A program made the position numbers and the translations under genes. Under the pieces are notes generated by a model, which had not been told where the DNA came from, did no database searches, and saw only the letters and a list, made by a program, of their open reading frames with translations. A DNA stretch of 64,000 nucleotides, from positions 12,944,302 to 13,008,301 of the forward strand of contig OZ234497.1 of NCBI GenBank assembly GCA_965153455.1, read 5' to 3'. Below, in pieces: positions 11,701-22,594 of the stretch. The DNA comes from Sphagnum compactum. Taxonomy: Eukaryota > Bryophyta > Sphagnopsida > Sphagnales. Numbering within the stretch: position 1 is the first letter of the stretch; every line of letters begins with the position of its first letter.

Positions 11701-14083
11701 GAATGTGTGCATGTGGTAGCCCATGCTTTTGAAATTCAACGACATAGATTCCCGCAATCGTGCGTCCTAGAATATGTTTTTTGTGAATGTCATTGATCAA
11801 CTCCTTCAGCTTGATTTTGAACACTTGGGTTACCAAATCCGGTCGATCCTAAGGTTGTTGTCCGAGTAGCAACGCTCTCTTGATTTCAAGCCATTGGGGA
11901 TTACAAGTGAATGTAACAAACGCATCTGGGCAGCCGGCCCATCTGCAGATTGCCATGGCATCTTGATAATTCTGAACCATGTGACGTGGACCTACTGTGA
12001 AAGAAGATGGCAGAATGATCCTCTGTTCGATGGCAGCAGCGCTATTGTCACCTGCAGCGATGGCGTCTTGAAGGCCTTGATAAAGATCCGCGCGAAGTTT
12101 TTTTTTATTCAGGCGCAGATACTTCAAGCGACTTTGTTCGATAGCCGCATAAGCATCCACAATGTATTGATGTCACAATCGGTCACCCCGAAACAACGCA
12201 ATGCCATCAGTGTCTCGATGTTGAAGTCGATAACCATAAAATTCCGCCATTGTCACATTGTAATGTTTTCTTTGAAGCTCATATTCTTTCGCATGGTCTT
12301 CATCCAAATCTACATCAGCAACAACACCATTGAGCGGAATATTCGGATGCCATCCATCCTCACCGTAAGGAAATAGCAACGGATAATGTAGACCCATGTA
12401 TCCCACATGTAGTTCGGAAATGCGCTGAAACGGGCCAGCTTGCTGAGCAAGGACGACGTCACGTCTGTCTACAGCCTGATAACCATTTCCTACCATCAAT
12501 GCAGCGACTTCATCGGCCGTCGGCTCATTGTATCGGCGGGCATCCTTTGTTCGAGAGGCAATGAGACACAATTTCAGATCCATGGGAGCACCTTCTGTTG
12601 CCATCATATCCCTTGCCATTTTGAACACTTCGACATAGGGATTGATATTGCACATCATGGTCAACAACCGATCCAACGTCGTTGGATCAAGCAAGGGCAT
12701 AACGGCATGGCGGTTTTGATGTTCGCATTTCGTATCATGAATGTATAGCTGTGCAAACTGTGGCCATTGTCCTTCGGCAGGACATAGGGATCCGATTTTG
12801 TGATAAAGTTCACCTTGAATGCGAAAGGAGTACGGTCCAGGGCCTCCTGTTACCGACTCATCAACTTTGGCACCGAGCGAAGTGAATGCCAACACCGAAT
12901 TGTACATGCGAATCTGATCTCGAAATTTGACAGCACTGCTCTCTTTGTTGGTTAAAAGAACTTCCAGCTCTTGCGGTGTTGCAGGAAGATTCGGCAACAG
13001 AACTTTGCCATTCTCGCAACACAAAGAAAGTTGTGGGTTGTTGTTCCTCGACTTTGTCGATCGTTCTTTGATCCACATTTTCGCGCTGCAAAATCCACAT
13101 ATTGTGTCCATTTCTCCACAATCCCATCGTCCCGGGGCTGACGCATCTTCGTCTCCAAACAATTGTAATGCGTCCTTACGAAGAGAAGGCTGTTCATGTT
13201 GCTTAGCACGCCGTTATCTCTGGAGGCAATTGCGACGTTCATGTGCAGATTCTGACGTGCCTTGATTGAATTCTGCTGGAACATCAATATGTGGAACCGG
13301 ATTTTCCAAAGAGTCAGTTTGCTCCTCATTCCGTTGAGCTTCTAGGTGTTGCCGAAGGGCCGTCAAAGCAGCCAAAGCACTACCATGTTGCGCAATGAGT
13401 CCATGCATACGTTCTTGTATGTCTTCGGGCATCTTGGCGCGGGGGGTTTCTCCTGCACTCTTCTGTGCTGGTGCCGTGTGTGTGGACATTGTTGAAGTCT
13501 AGCTACATCAACTGAAGAATTGTGCAGGCAACGCTACTGGTGTCAAAATGTGAGCCAAAATCAATCCCCAGGGTGGCGGAGGAAATGAAAGTCCATGGCG
13601 TATTAGTTTGTACTTACTTATTTGCTCAAGGTGTTGTTGATTCCTACAAAGATCACAATAGAGAAGAAGAGAAAGTGTGTGTGAGAGAGAGAGAGAGAGT
13701 ATTTCAAAGCAGTATTGTATGGACTTATCAAAATCCATCTTCTCTCATTTGAATGTGATTAACTTACTGTGTAGTATTGGACTTACTTATTAAATGACAA
13801 AGAGGGATTGGATAGGTGTTGGACTATATAGTGGGTGAAGGGCATTTCCAAAAGTAAGGGACCTAGAAGGACACAATAGCCAAGTTTGGGCTCACATTTT
13901 GCAAATGTTCTCAACTCATGTGCTCTACCCATAGTTAAAGCATGAGGAAAGCATTATCGGAAACTTGAACATATATATCATAGTCCCTGAACGGATTCAG
14001 CAAATGTTTGCCAAATAATTAATATATTTAGAATTTTAAACGTTGGCTCTGGATTTTTGATTTTTTGAAAATTTTAGTATAGA
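8788..14083 (-). mobile_element. Helitron with both termini, 5,296 bp, decayed Rep/Helicase inside
   Basis: On the minus strand the element starts with TCTATACTAAAATTTTC (5' end at 14,083, preceded by host A) and ends with CACGGGGTTCAGACTAG (3' end at 8,788, followed by host T). This is the A|TC...CTAG|T arrangement expected of Helitrons, which insert between A and T without target duplication. A short hairpin (CCTA-TGCAT-TAGG) lies 13 nt before the CTAG, the usual place. The Rep/Helicase gene sits inside in the sense direction, with a 594-bp leader and a 75-bp trailer. Its GC content is clearly higher than the flanks. The termini and gene are seen directly; loss of autonomy is inferred from the many disablements. 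Confidence 0.88.
8863..13489 (-). pseudogene. Helitron Rep/Helicase gene with stops and frameshifts
   Basis: This is a nearly complete RepHel coding sequence. From ATG 13,489 the order is: leader region; CGEMDTICGFCSAKMW zinc-finger-like motif (about 13,100); Helitron_like_N region (about 12,800-11,850); HUH motif GLPHAHILIFF (about 11,720); Y2 motif YLFKYVYKG (about 11,285); Pif1 helicase with Walker A GSGGTGKTF (about 10,215), Walker B LIIWDEAPMM (about 9,990), GGDFRQILP, and the C-terminal motif INKSQGQTF...YVAISR (about 9,060-8,950). Disablements are in-frame stops at about 13,214, 12,173, 11,849, 10,937, 10,683, 10,176 and 9,825, a frameshift near 10,860 consistent with a 2-bp gain in an AC run, and a 1-bp loss near 9,277. 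The protein would initiate and unwind during rolling-circle transposition; this copy cannot encode it whole. Confidence 0.88.
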
Positions 14084-15600
14084 TAATATCATTAGCAAGA
14101 GACACCAAATTGTAACGACTATATAGCAATCCTGGTTTGTCTAAACTATGTGTGATGTGTGTTTGGCCCCCATAGACCTGAGTTCTCAAATCCCAAATTT
14201 GACCCCCAAAAACTTATTTTTGTTGATTTTGGCATTCTTGGTAATTACTTTTTTCAAAATTTAATTAATTTGAAAATAATTCAATTAATGCTGAATTTGT
14301 TAAGGAGTATAAATCAGGAGGAGTAAATTAGGAGGGGGGAGGGTTCTTTACACCTTAAGTGTAACATTGTCACCCCCTTCCCTCTTGAGGAGTAGGTAGG
14401 TGCAAGATCCGTCCTCTATGACGATTCTGGACACAAAAATTATTAGGTACTGTCACAGACATGCACTCATGGGCAAGCGAGATTGTTTAAATTTATCTTT
14501 CCCCGTGCACAACAAAATCACGAAAGATGCAACTAATAAGTTGTAACAACAGCTTGCTTTTTAATTAAGTTGGCATCTGCAGCTGCTTTTGTCCAGTTGA
14601 TCTTTATTATATTTTGGTACCATGCTTAATCTGGGGATGGCGTCTACAGAATTGTGTGGCTTGGTATACTTTACCAAAATCTCGCTCTCTCTTTTTCTGC
14701 TTCTAGCATCATCAATCAATACTATTGTGGCTCGAGAATCAGTCGAGATTTGTAACAGCTTAAAATTAGCGCAACCCATCAGCAGCTATGAGATCCGGGT
14801 TTGTCCAAACTCTGGGTTGCATTTAATGCCACTCTCGCTCCATTATAGGGGCAATGGGCTCTTGTTGGTTACATTATTAAGCGTCTTCTTAGTAGTAGTA
14901 ATAGTAGTAAGTACTTAATACATATAAGTCCCAGTTTCCTCTTTGAATGCAACAAACAGTGTTTTGTTTTGAAATTTTTATTAGAATAGCATGGTTTCTA
15001 TTATATTGTGCTGCCGCTCCTTTAAGTTACAATTTGGATTGTATCTGCAGGGATAAGAATATGAAGAACAGTCCCAAAAAAAGTTTTAAAAACACCATGT
15101 TCTTTCCAATATAACCCCAAATCCCAATAGAATATAGCCAACAACTTCCCTTGCTGCTGGTCTTATTGATAAAGAAGTATTTAATTCGGTGACCTTTAGA
15201 CCGAGAACCGAAGTTTGCAAAACGCACTACCTACATATTCCTTTATAACTACTGACAACAGGAACCAATACTGCACACTGCATAGGTATCAATAATAAAA
15301 AAACAAAATTTGCATTAAGGAAAGTAGAAGATTTTACCTGGCCAGAAAATCAGATGTGGTTGGGATTGAGCAAAACCAACCCAAGGACGACACGTTCTGG
15401 TGGCCTACATGAATCGATGGTCATCGATCTCCTTTGTCCAGTAGTAGGAAAACACATGTTTCGAGGCAGAATCTTGAGCAGCATAGATATCATAAAGATT
15501 GTAATAATCATCAAGGACCTAAGAGAGAAACCACATTAAGATAAGTGGGCCCCAACCTTGCTTGAGGTGTCGTTGATACTAAAGAAGGAGCAGAAGCAGC
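14084..15600. other. Interval without a supported gene
   Basis: The sequence right of the Helitron holds short frames on both strands (for example 14,622-14,918 plus, with a hydrophobic stretch LSLFLLLASS) but nothing I recognise, and I saw no convincing splice chain. GC rises toward 15,500, where a gene-like patch begins. Confidence 0.4.
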
Positions 15601-15619
15601 ATCTAACCACCGAGTGATC

Positions 15620-15904
15620 ATGGAGCTCGAGCACGCGCACACGATTTTGCGAAAGCTGGGAGCAGAAGGCCCGGATGGATTCCTGAGGGAAGAAGCGTCT
15701 GCTGCGTGGGAGCTCGCGAGGGCGGTAGCGGCAGCTGCGGCACCCCTCGTGCAATGTGAAAGTGTCTGCGTGCACGTTGGTGCGGGATGGCCTTTCAACC
15801 GCCCGCCCGCAGCTGGTTGGGCCAATCGGCCTAATCAATACTTACGTGGAGCTTTTGCATTGGTGGAGAGAATTGGCACATCCAATCGATACGAAGGAAG
15901 ATAG
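15620..15904 (+). CDS. Possible small ORF or gene fragment, unrecognised
   Basis: From ATG 15,620 the frame gives about 94 codons starting MELEHAHTILRKLGAEGPDG, then an Ala-rich helix-like stretch (EEASAAWELARAVAAAAAPLV). Codons in the first 150 bp are GC-ending, unlike the flanking DNA. After about residue 50 the sequence looks non-coding, so if this is an exon it may end there. It could also be a captured gene fragment or a chance frame. I do not recognise the protein, and the opposite strand is also open. Confidence 0.25.
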   Translation: MELEHAHTILRKLGAEGPDGFLREEASAAWELARAVAAAAAPLVQCESVCVHVGAGWPFNRPPAAGWANRPNQYLRGAFALVERIGTSNRYEGR

Positions 15905-16128
15905 AGTTGGACAGATGACGAGATGCATGAAATGTCCGTCCGGTTGGATGACGGGACGGATTAAGGGGAAGCTTCTGACGTCCTTTAATAAGCTGTTGAT
16001 CTCAGACGTAGCCACGTTGGGTCCCAACGGGAAACCTCGCACATCTTGCTGCAGCCATGGCGACGATCAAGGGCCAATCTAGCAGCAGCTTTGTCATCAC
16101 AATAGAGTTAAGGTTCTGCCCCGCGCAA

Positions 16129-16137
16129 CTATATAAG
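16129..16137 (+). promoter_or_regulatory. Probable TATA box (CTATATAAG)
   Basis: CTATATAAG, followed by a pyrimidine/purine-mixed leader (agagaggacctcttc), sits in GC-richer DNA and matches the plant TATA consensus. An ACGT-core element (gccacgttggg) lies about 115 bp upstream. It would drive plus-strand transcription towards the LEA-like ORF at 16,463. Confidence 0.45.
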
Positions 16138-16462
16138 AGAGAGGACCTCTTCTATCGATCTACAACGTTCTCAATTTCGTCATCAGCTATATGCAATCTC
16201 TCTTTCAATATAGTTCAGTAATTTCTCCTTCTAGAAGTTAGTTTGCGGTCTGTCAACTCAATCCCTTTTCAAGTTTTGTTTTTCTGAGTTTCTCCAGAAT
16301 TTTTGTATGTTAATTTGTCCTTTTCAAAGTACCCATTAGGCTTGAGAGTTGAAGGTCATTGCAGAACCAAGTGTCGCTGTTCATGCGTAGTGTTATTTAA
16401 GGAGGTATATGTGTTATTTGGAGCTAGTACAAACGTTGCGGACACCAAAAGCTCTCATCGGA

Positions 16463-16663
16463 ATGTCGCCGAAGAAGGAATCCAAGAACACTTCTGTGAA
16501 AGAGACTAAAGAGGAGCAAGGGCCAATGTCTGAGGATGCGCAGATGCGTCTCAAGACATGAGCTACTAAGGGAGGACTCACCAAAAGCGATGGATCCAAG
16601 CTGGAACCGTCTGAGGAGGATGTCAAGTCGAAGGGTGGAATGTCAAATGTCCGTCCGGCTTAA
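16463..16663 (+). pseudogene. Short hydrophilic LEA-like ORF interrupted by one TGA
   Basis: From ATG 16,463 a 66-codon frame runs to TAA at 16,661 with a single in-frame TGA at 16,559 (codon 33). The translation is strongly hydrophilic: MSPKKESKNTSVKETKEEQG, then PMSEDAQMRLKT, stop, then ATKGGLTKSDGSKLEPSEED and VKSKGGMSN. Lys, Glu, Ser and Gly dominate and no hydrophobic core exists, as in late-embryogenesis-abundant proteins; GPMSEDA is loosely like the PMTPEDA start of the SMP group. The frame on both sides of the TGA keeps the same composition, so the TGA looks like a mutation (CGA to TGA would restore Arg). It could also be a selenium-free read error or an intron edge. The family call is weak. 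Confidence 0.33.
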
Positions 16664-16749
16664 GGGGAAGCTTCACGACGTCCTCGCTATAAGTAGCTAC
16701 TGTCCGTCCGAATTAAGGGGAAGCTTCATTCTTCCTTTAATATATGTAA

Positions 16750-18955
16750 TTGTTTTAGTCGTAAAAAATTTGGAACAAATGGCAACAACCTATGGATGCA
16801 AAATTTGATTATATTTTGAAAAATGAAAGATGGGAATTAAGGTGGCAAGGTGAAAATGATAAGTTAAAAAAAGATATTTGCAATTAAATGCATAGAATAC
16901 CACAATACAATTTCTAATTGTGATGTTCACATTCATAAAAGTGATAATAACCAATACAACAATCAATGACCTAAAATTGCATTAGACAGATGTACACATG
17001 TGATTTGAGATGATGAATGAGAAGAGGAGATACTTGTTGCACAATTCATAGAATTCCAAATAAGAAAAGGCTAATGTGACCTTAAAAAAAATTGTATGGA
17101 TCATACAATTATCAATGTACATATCAAAAGTTTGATAGTATTTGAATTGTACCAACTTTGTTTTTTGTAATGAAAACACCAACATTTAGCTAAAACAAAA
17201 GGATTATGAATGTAGTCATTTATTTCATTTTGTATCAAAAAATCTTTTATTTTCAATAATGATTTGTAATCCTTGCAACAAACAAAGAAAAAACTATCCC
17301 CACGAAATGATAGATTTGGTGAAATACAAAATTTTAAAGGATTTTCTTGTTAAAAAAACACTAAATGTAAATTAGGTCAAATCAATTATATATATATACA
17401 TAATGGTAGTACACAATGTTATTAATACTCAAATAAAAGTAAATGCAAGGTTACAAAATCAACGTGCCTATAACCCCAAAATAGGTTACTAATGTAAGGG
17501 TGGTAAATTTAAAATATTAATAATAACCATGGGGCCCAAGGGTAAGAAAAAGGGTAAATATGAATTAAATAATTCAACTTATGGTCCTACCTTGAGGATC
17601 TTTGACTAGGGGCATAAGCTTGGATTTATATGAATAATTTAATTAATTATTTTAAGTTAGAAATAGTTGGAAATGAATTTTATGAACTTGGCTAATTATA
17701 GGGATGAAGATTATCAATAATTGAATGGCTTGTTTATAGGAATATGATTATATGTGGCATAATATTAGTGATTTGATGTGAATGAATGGGAACGTTTAGT
17801 AGACATGGATGAATGAAGACAATAATCCATCCTTTTTCCTTTAAAATATATAAGAGCTTATGGGTGGAAGCTTGGGGATATATTTTTCTTTTCATAATTT
17901 CATGTTGTTATTTTTTTGTCATGATTTGGATAAGCATTATGTATAATAGACCTATGTCACAATAAACTTATGTGTTTTTTTTAATTGTGAAAATGTTCAT
18001 GAAAGAAGATGTATATGTTTTGTTGAATGATCCCCATTCAACAAAGTCCTTAGGCACGTGTGATGAGTTCCCCACTTGGTGTAGCTCACATAAAGGGTGA
18101 AAGCACATTACATGAACCCCTTTTGGGGTGTCACATTGTATTACTTTTCACGAGTGTGCATGTTTGAGTTTATCCCACCTCAAACTTTTGAAAGAATTTC
18201 ACAATATTTTTGCACATTATGTTAGAATATAACCTAGGCAAGATATTAGAAAAAAATATTTTATTTCATTTTATAAAGTGGGAGATTGGAGTATATTTGT
18301 GGAAACAAATGTATTGTACTTATGTACTCAAAAACACAAATATATTCCACAAATAATTTAAATGATTTTTAATTTTTATGAAAGTTGAAAGTATATTGAA
18401 CCATGTCATTTCACATTGTTTGAACCATGTTTGGATACCATGTGATTAATTTGAAAATTTTCATTTCAAAAAATGAGTTTTTTTCAACAAAATTGCAATA
18501 AATGTGTGATAAATTGAAATTTTGACAAGTAATCACATTCACATGGAAGATGACAAGCGTAACTAGATGGGCCATTTTTAAAATTTTCATTAAAATTGAA
18601 TATTTTAATAATTAATGAAACCTTAACATTGATGTAGTCAAATCGAGACAATGGCCTTATTATACCAATGTATATTATAAATGTACTCATGGATCTTTCA
18701 ATGTAGATAATGAAATTTATTATTAGTATTTAAATAATATTACATAACATTAGTTTTGTAAAAATAATAATTTTAGGGCCCAAAAATCAAAATTGATACC
18801 CAAAATTAATGTACAATAATATTAGACCCAAAAGTGCCCCAAAGGGGGTCATTGTAGTGTGCTTTCACTCAAGGATTAAATTGTAAATGTGTGGGTGATC
18901 CTATCCCAAAAATGTGTAATGTTCTTTTCTTTCATTTTGTTAAGGTCTTTTTATG
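16750..18955. other. AT-rich interval, nothing coding seen
   Basis: Only short AT-biased frames occur. No transposase, RNA gene or splice chain was recognised. Confidence 0.5.
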
Positions 18956-18974
18956 ATGGGTGGTTGTTGTGTGG

Positions 18975-19340
18975 GGCTTTAATTCTGGGACTCACAACTT
19001 TTGCCTCTGGACTTGCCCCTTAGACTCTCGATTTTCACCCGTGCCTCGACTCCCCTCGGATTTTTGCCTCGGCTTCCAACTCCCGCCTGGGACCCTTGAT
19101 TCCCACCTAACTTGCACGCAGGACTCCAGATTCCCACCCATGTTCCCAACTCCCGATTTGCCTTAGACTCTTGCTTTGTTTTGCCTCCGAATTTGTTTCG
19201 AGATTCTTGATTCTCGCCCACACTTTTGATTCACCCCAAACTCTTGCCCTGACTCCCAACTGCCATTCAACTCATGCCCGGGACTCCCGACTCCCACTCA
19301 TGCTCCCGACTTGCCTTGAATTCCCAATTTTTGCCCAGCC
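18975..19340 (+). repeat. Degenerate C-rich repeat of 'gactcccgactcccac'-like units
   Basis: About 20-30-bp imperfect units built on gactcc/ttgcct/cccgac recur through this stretch, which is far more C-rich than its surroundings. The plus-strand frame (Pro/Ser-rich) and the minus-strand frame are both open because of the repeat, so I do not call a gene. Confidence 0.45.
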
Positions 19341-19691
19341 TTGGGCTTTAATTATAGAACCAACCTATGTGTAAGTAGGGATTTAATTAAAAATTAACCC
19401 TCATAGGTCTAGACACTTTCTAAGTTACATGTTTTCAAAAATATAAAATGAAAAATTGAGGGGGAACACTTCATAAGTCACCTTCAAAGCATTCAAAATG
19501 ATCTTTTGAATGTTTATTTATGAAGGTTGAACGAAATTAACCATTAGCACATTGGGAATGTTTTGCTATTCCTTTTTTAGCATAAAATATAGTGTGATTT
19601 CATGTTTGTGAAGGTTAACAACTTTGATAAGTGGAAACAATAAATCATGGTAGGAATGATCCAAGATCAATATTTTATAAACCCTTTCATA

Positions 19692-19830
19692 TACTAATAG
19701 AAAAACTTTTTTTTGTGGCTTATTATAGGCCACTAAAAGTGTTGTTTGTGACTATTTTGGAAACCAAATAGTCAAAAACATCATTTTTAGTCACTTAAGA
19801 TCAATCACAAAATGGGGTTTTTCTAGTAAT
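19692..19830. mobile_element. Foldback MITE, ~139 bp, almost wholly palindromic
   Basis: The outer ends pair (left ACTAATAGAAAAAC..., reverse complement of right ATTACTAGAAAAACC...) and so do the inner arms (left actaaaagtgttgtttgtga, right arm reading actaaaaatgatgtttttga on the opposite strand, both continuing into ctatttggtt). The centre lies near 19,763. The ACTAGAAAAAC ends recall CACTA-derived MITEs, but the leading C of CACTA is absent and no target duplication is clear. Confidence 0.55.
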
Positions 19831-20015
19831 GATCAGTTATGCCCCCAATTACCATAGGATGGTTGAAATTCAACATCCACACCACCAGCAACTGACACAA
19901 ATAGTACTTAATAATGTGCATTACTCACAAAACTTAAATAATAAGAAATCAAACCATTTTTACATAAAGATATCTTTGAAGAAAACTTAGAAATAACAAC
20001 CCAATTCTTTTCTTC

Positions 20016-20180
20016 TTGATGGTTTAACAAGCTTCCAAAAATTGTGTCACCATAGTAAGTAACCATATTTCTTTCCTTTTTGATGGTTTGACAAGCTTCC
20101 AAAAATTGTGTCACCATAGTAAGTAACCATATTTTTGATGGTTTGACAATCTTTCAAAGATTGTGTCACTATTGTTGTGA
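20016..20180 (+). repeat. Tandem array, 3 units of 55-64 bp
   Basis: Units start with ttgatggttt at 20,016, 20,080 and 20,135. Each holds 'caagcttccaaaaattgtg' or a variant and 'tcaccatagtaagtaacca'. Unit 2 lacks about 9 bp (ctttccttt) present in unit 1; unit 3 is diverged and partial. Confidence 0.7.
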
Positions 20181-22594
20181 TACCAACAATTGGTATTAAA
20201 AAGGGAGCTCCACTTTCATGTTGTTTATATCAATTTCTATGAGAATTGGTTGTCCAGTGAACAACATTAGATTTTCCTATAACTATGGCTCCTCACCATA
20301 AGAAGTCTCTTCACACATACACATGTTCTTTTTGTGTTTGTATGGGGGAAATGATTTCCAAAATTTGAATTGGATGTTCAAACATGACATACTCTTTTAT
20401 TTGAATCTACACACAAATTGAAAGAGCCACCTTAAATAAACACACAAAAAACTTATTAGAAAAAGTAAAAGTTTGTACTTGCACCCCAAAATATTGATTC
20501 AAAAAAAATTGTTGTGATTTGCATGAATGTGACTACTAAAACAAATTGTTCTTTTCATCCTTGGAAAAAAACTATTGTTTTTTTTTCCAAGGTGGACATC
20601 ATCATCCACTGGGCATGAACTGAGGTATGGTATCAAATCTATTCCCTTTATCTATTGACTCCATAACTCCAATGAATTTCATTCCAAATGAGCAATTGCA
20701 TGAGAGTTGTGGGGGTTGTTTCACTATATGCATTTTTTTGTTGGTAGCTCTCATCAAATAAGTGTAATACACCCTAAACCCTAAACCATTTGAGCTTGGA
20801 GAGCCTTTGAGCTACATACATGCAATGGTTCACTCACATCTACAAGACATATGACCCTAATAAGAATCCTTGTAGTTTGTCAAGGTAAAAACCACAAATA
20901 TGCAACAAGGTTACAACAAAATCTAGATGCCAAAAATTGTAGAAAAAGTCTTATTAGTAGTAAGAAAAATCCTAAAGGTCAACAAATCAAGATGCAAACC
21001 CAAAACAAACATTAAAGTTGTGGAAAGGAGGAAAAAAAAAGCTTTCTTCAAATCTTAACAAAGCAAGGGGAACCCTAAAACCCTAGGAAAAAAAAAGCAC
21101 AAAAACAAGTAAGATCAAAAAGAGGAAAAAAACAATACATAGAGTCTTACCCATTTGCTACACAAAGATCTTTTTAGATGTATGAAGAATAGTTTGAGCG
21201 ACAAGATTATGGTGTCACCATAGGAGGTGCCATATGTATGTGCTTCAGAATGTTCCCTAGACTAAGTTCAACTTCATCAACAAGCTTATATTGGCATATG
21301 ATTGATTTATTTTTGGTTGATGCGTCTAAATCTGAAAGAAGTAAAAGAAGCAATGCATTACATTTGTGTGTTGCAATCTATGTATTAAATCTGGAGTCAT
21401 TATTCATGCTTCAGTTAATTAGTGAGGGGGTTTAGGGTTTAGGCACCCACAATTTTTTTCCCCCTTAGAAGCAATCCTGAAACCCTTAAACAAAAGCAAT
21501 TTCATGATTGTTGATGCCTATATACACAATGTTGAATGCATTCATTGAATCCTTTTATATCCTTTCAATTAAACCTGTAGAAAATAGGGCTAGAAATTGC
21601 AATAGTACATTGCTTGTTATAAGCTTTATTACCATAGTACCTAGCCTAGTTTGGCATCAAGGTGCTTGATAATTAGTTTTATTTTGTAATTTTTGTTCAG
21701 CAGAAAAAGTAATAATAATATTTTACAATTTAGCATTATACTAAATAATGAAGCTAGTGTGTTTGAGAGCTTCTTTCAGATTTTGAGCATGTTAATAATG
21801 AGATTTTCAGAATTTTTGGCATTTATAATAAGTAAAGGTTGCAGTCATTATGGGTTCAACTTGTCAATATGTTGTCAATTTTTACTAGTCACTGCCAATG
21901 TTTTTTCCCACAAATTTTGTCATTTTTTTGACAAAAAAATGTGGAACGTTTCAGGATTTAAAAAAAATAAAATTCCCAGAGTAAAACTTACTAGTTTTCA
22001 TCAAATTTTTGCCAATTTTTCAATATTAAAAAATTGACAAAAAAAACCCTGGTCACTACACCAGTGACCATGCTACATGCTACCTACAATAACCAGCCAA
22101 ACTGTAACAATCGTGTCATCAATTAAACTAGTCACCCAAAATGAACTTGGAAAATCAATATAATGAAAAAAAACCTGATGTTTGTTTGTGCCATCTGAAC
22201 CTACTTCAAAGCCTAACTATATCACTCTTGTCCCTACCCACCTACAAGAAAAAGAAAATTCACATGTGCTTTTCCATCTCCATGGCGTATGAGGACTCTT
22301 GAATCCAACTCCTTTATTGTAGGTCTAACAAGCATCAATGAATGGATTGAAAGCTCCATGTGCACCTTACATGTGCACACAAATGCCCTACAATTTCCAA
22401 CTGGAAAATAGTAAGCAAGCACTTTCTAATCAAACTTTTTGGTAATGATCTTGTGAGTGAAAGAGTGTGAGTAAGAGGAAGACATTTGATGATGGGAGAT
22501 GCCTTCACTCATATTATTCTCCTGGCTGCAATACACTCAAAACTGCAGATTCGACAATCTTGTGGGTGTATGATTCTTCACTACTCTTAGTAAC
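20181..22594. other. Gene-poor interval with telomere-like boxes and small hairpins
   Basis: No gene is supported. Two-unit CCCTAAA boxes occur at 20,772-20,787 and, inverted, at 21,428-21,443. A perfect 8-bp stem (TGGTCACT ... AGTGACCA) lies at 22,050-22,070. The DNA downstream of 22,200 belongs to the 3' flank of the dehydrogenase gene. Confidence 0.45.

Larger units (their letters stand above)
15938..16727 (+). repeat. Three dispersed copies of a GTCCGTCCG ... ttaaggggaagcttc motif
   Basis: The identical 15-mer ttaaggggaagcttc occurs at 15,961-15,975, 16,660-16,674 and 16,713-16,727. Each is preceded by GTCCGTCCG at variable spacing, and each is followed within about 25 bp by a TATA-like run (ttaataa, gctataagta, ttaatatatg). 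Copy 1 lies about 155 bp upstream of the TATA box at 16,129; copies 2 and 3 lie at the end of the LEA-like ORF. In copy 1 TCCGTCC and GGACGGA form an inverted pair. This may be a duplicated promoter module. Confidence 0.6.

Noticed and set aside
12440-12748. Plus-strand ORFs across 9.5-13.3 kb
   Set aside because: Shadows of the Helitron Rep/Helicase gene on the minus strand.
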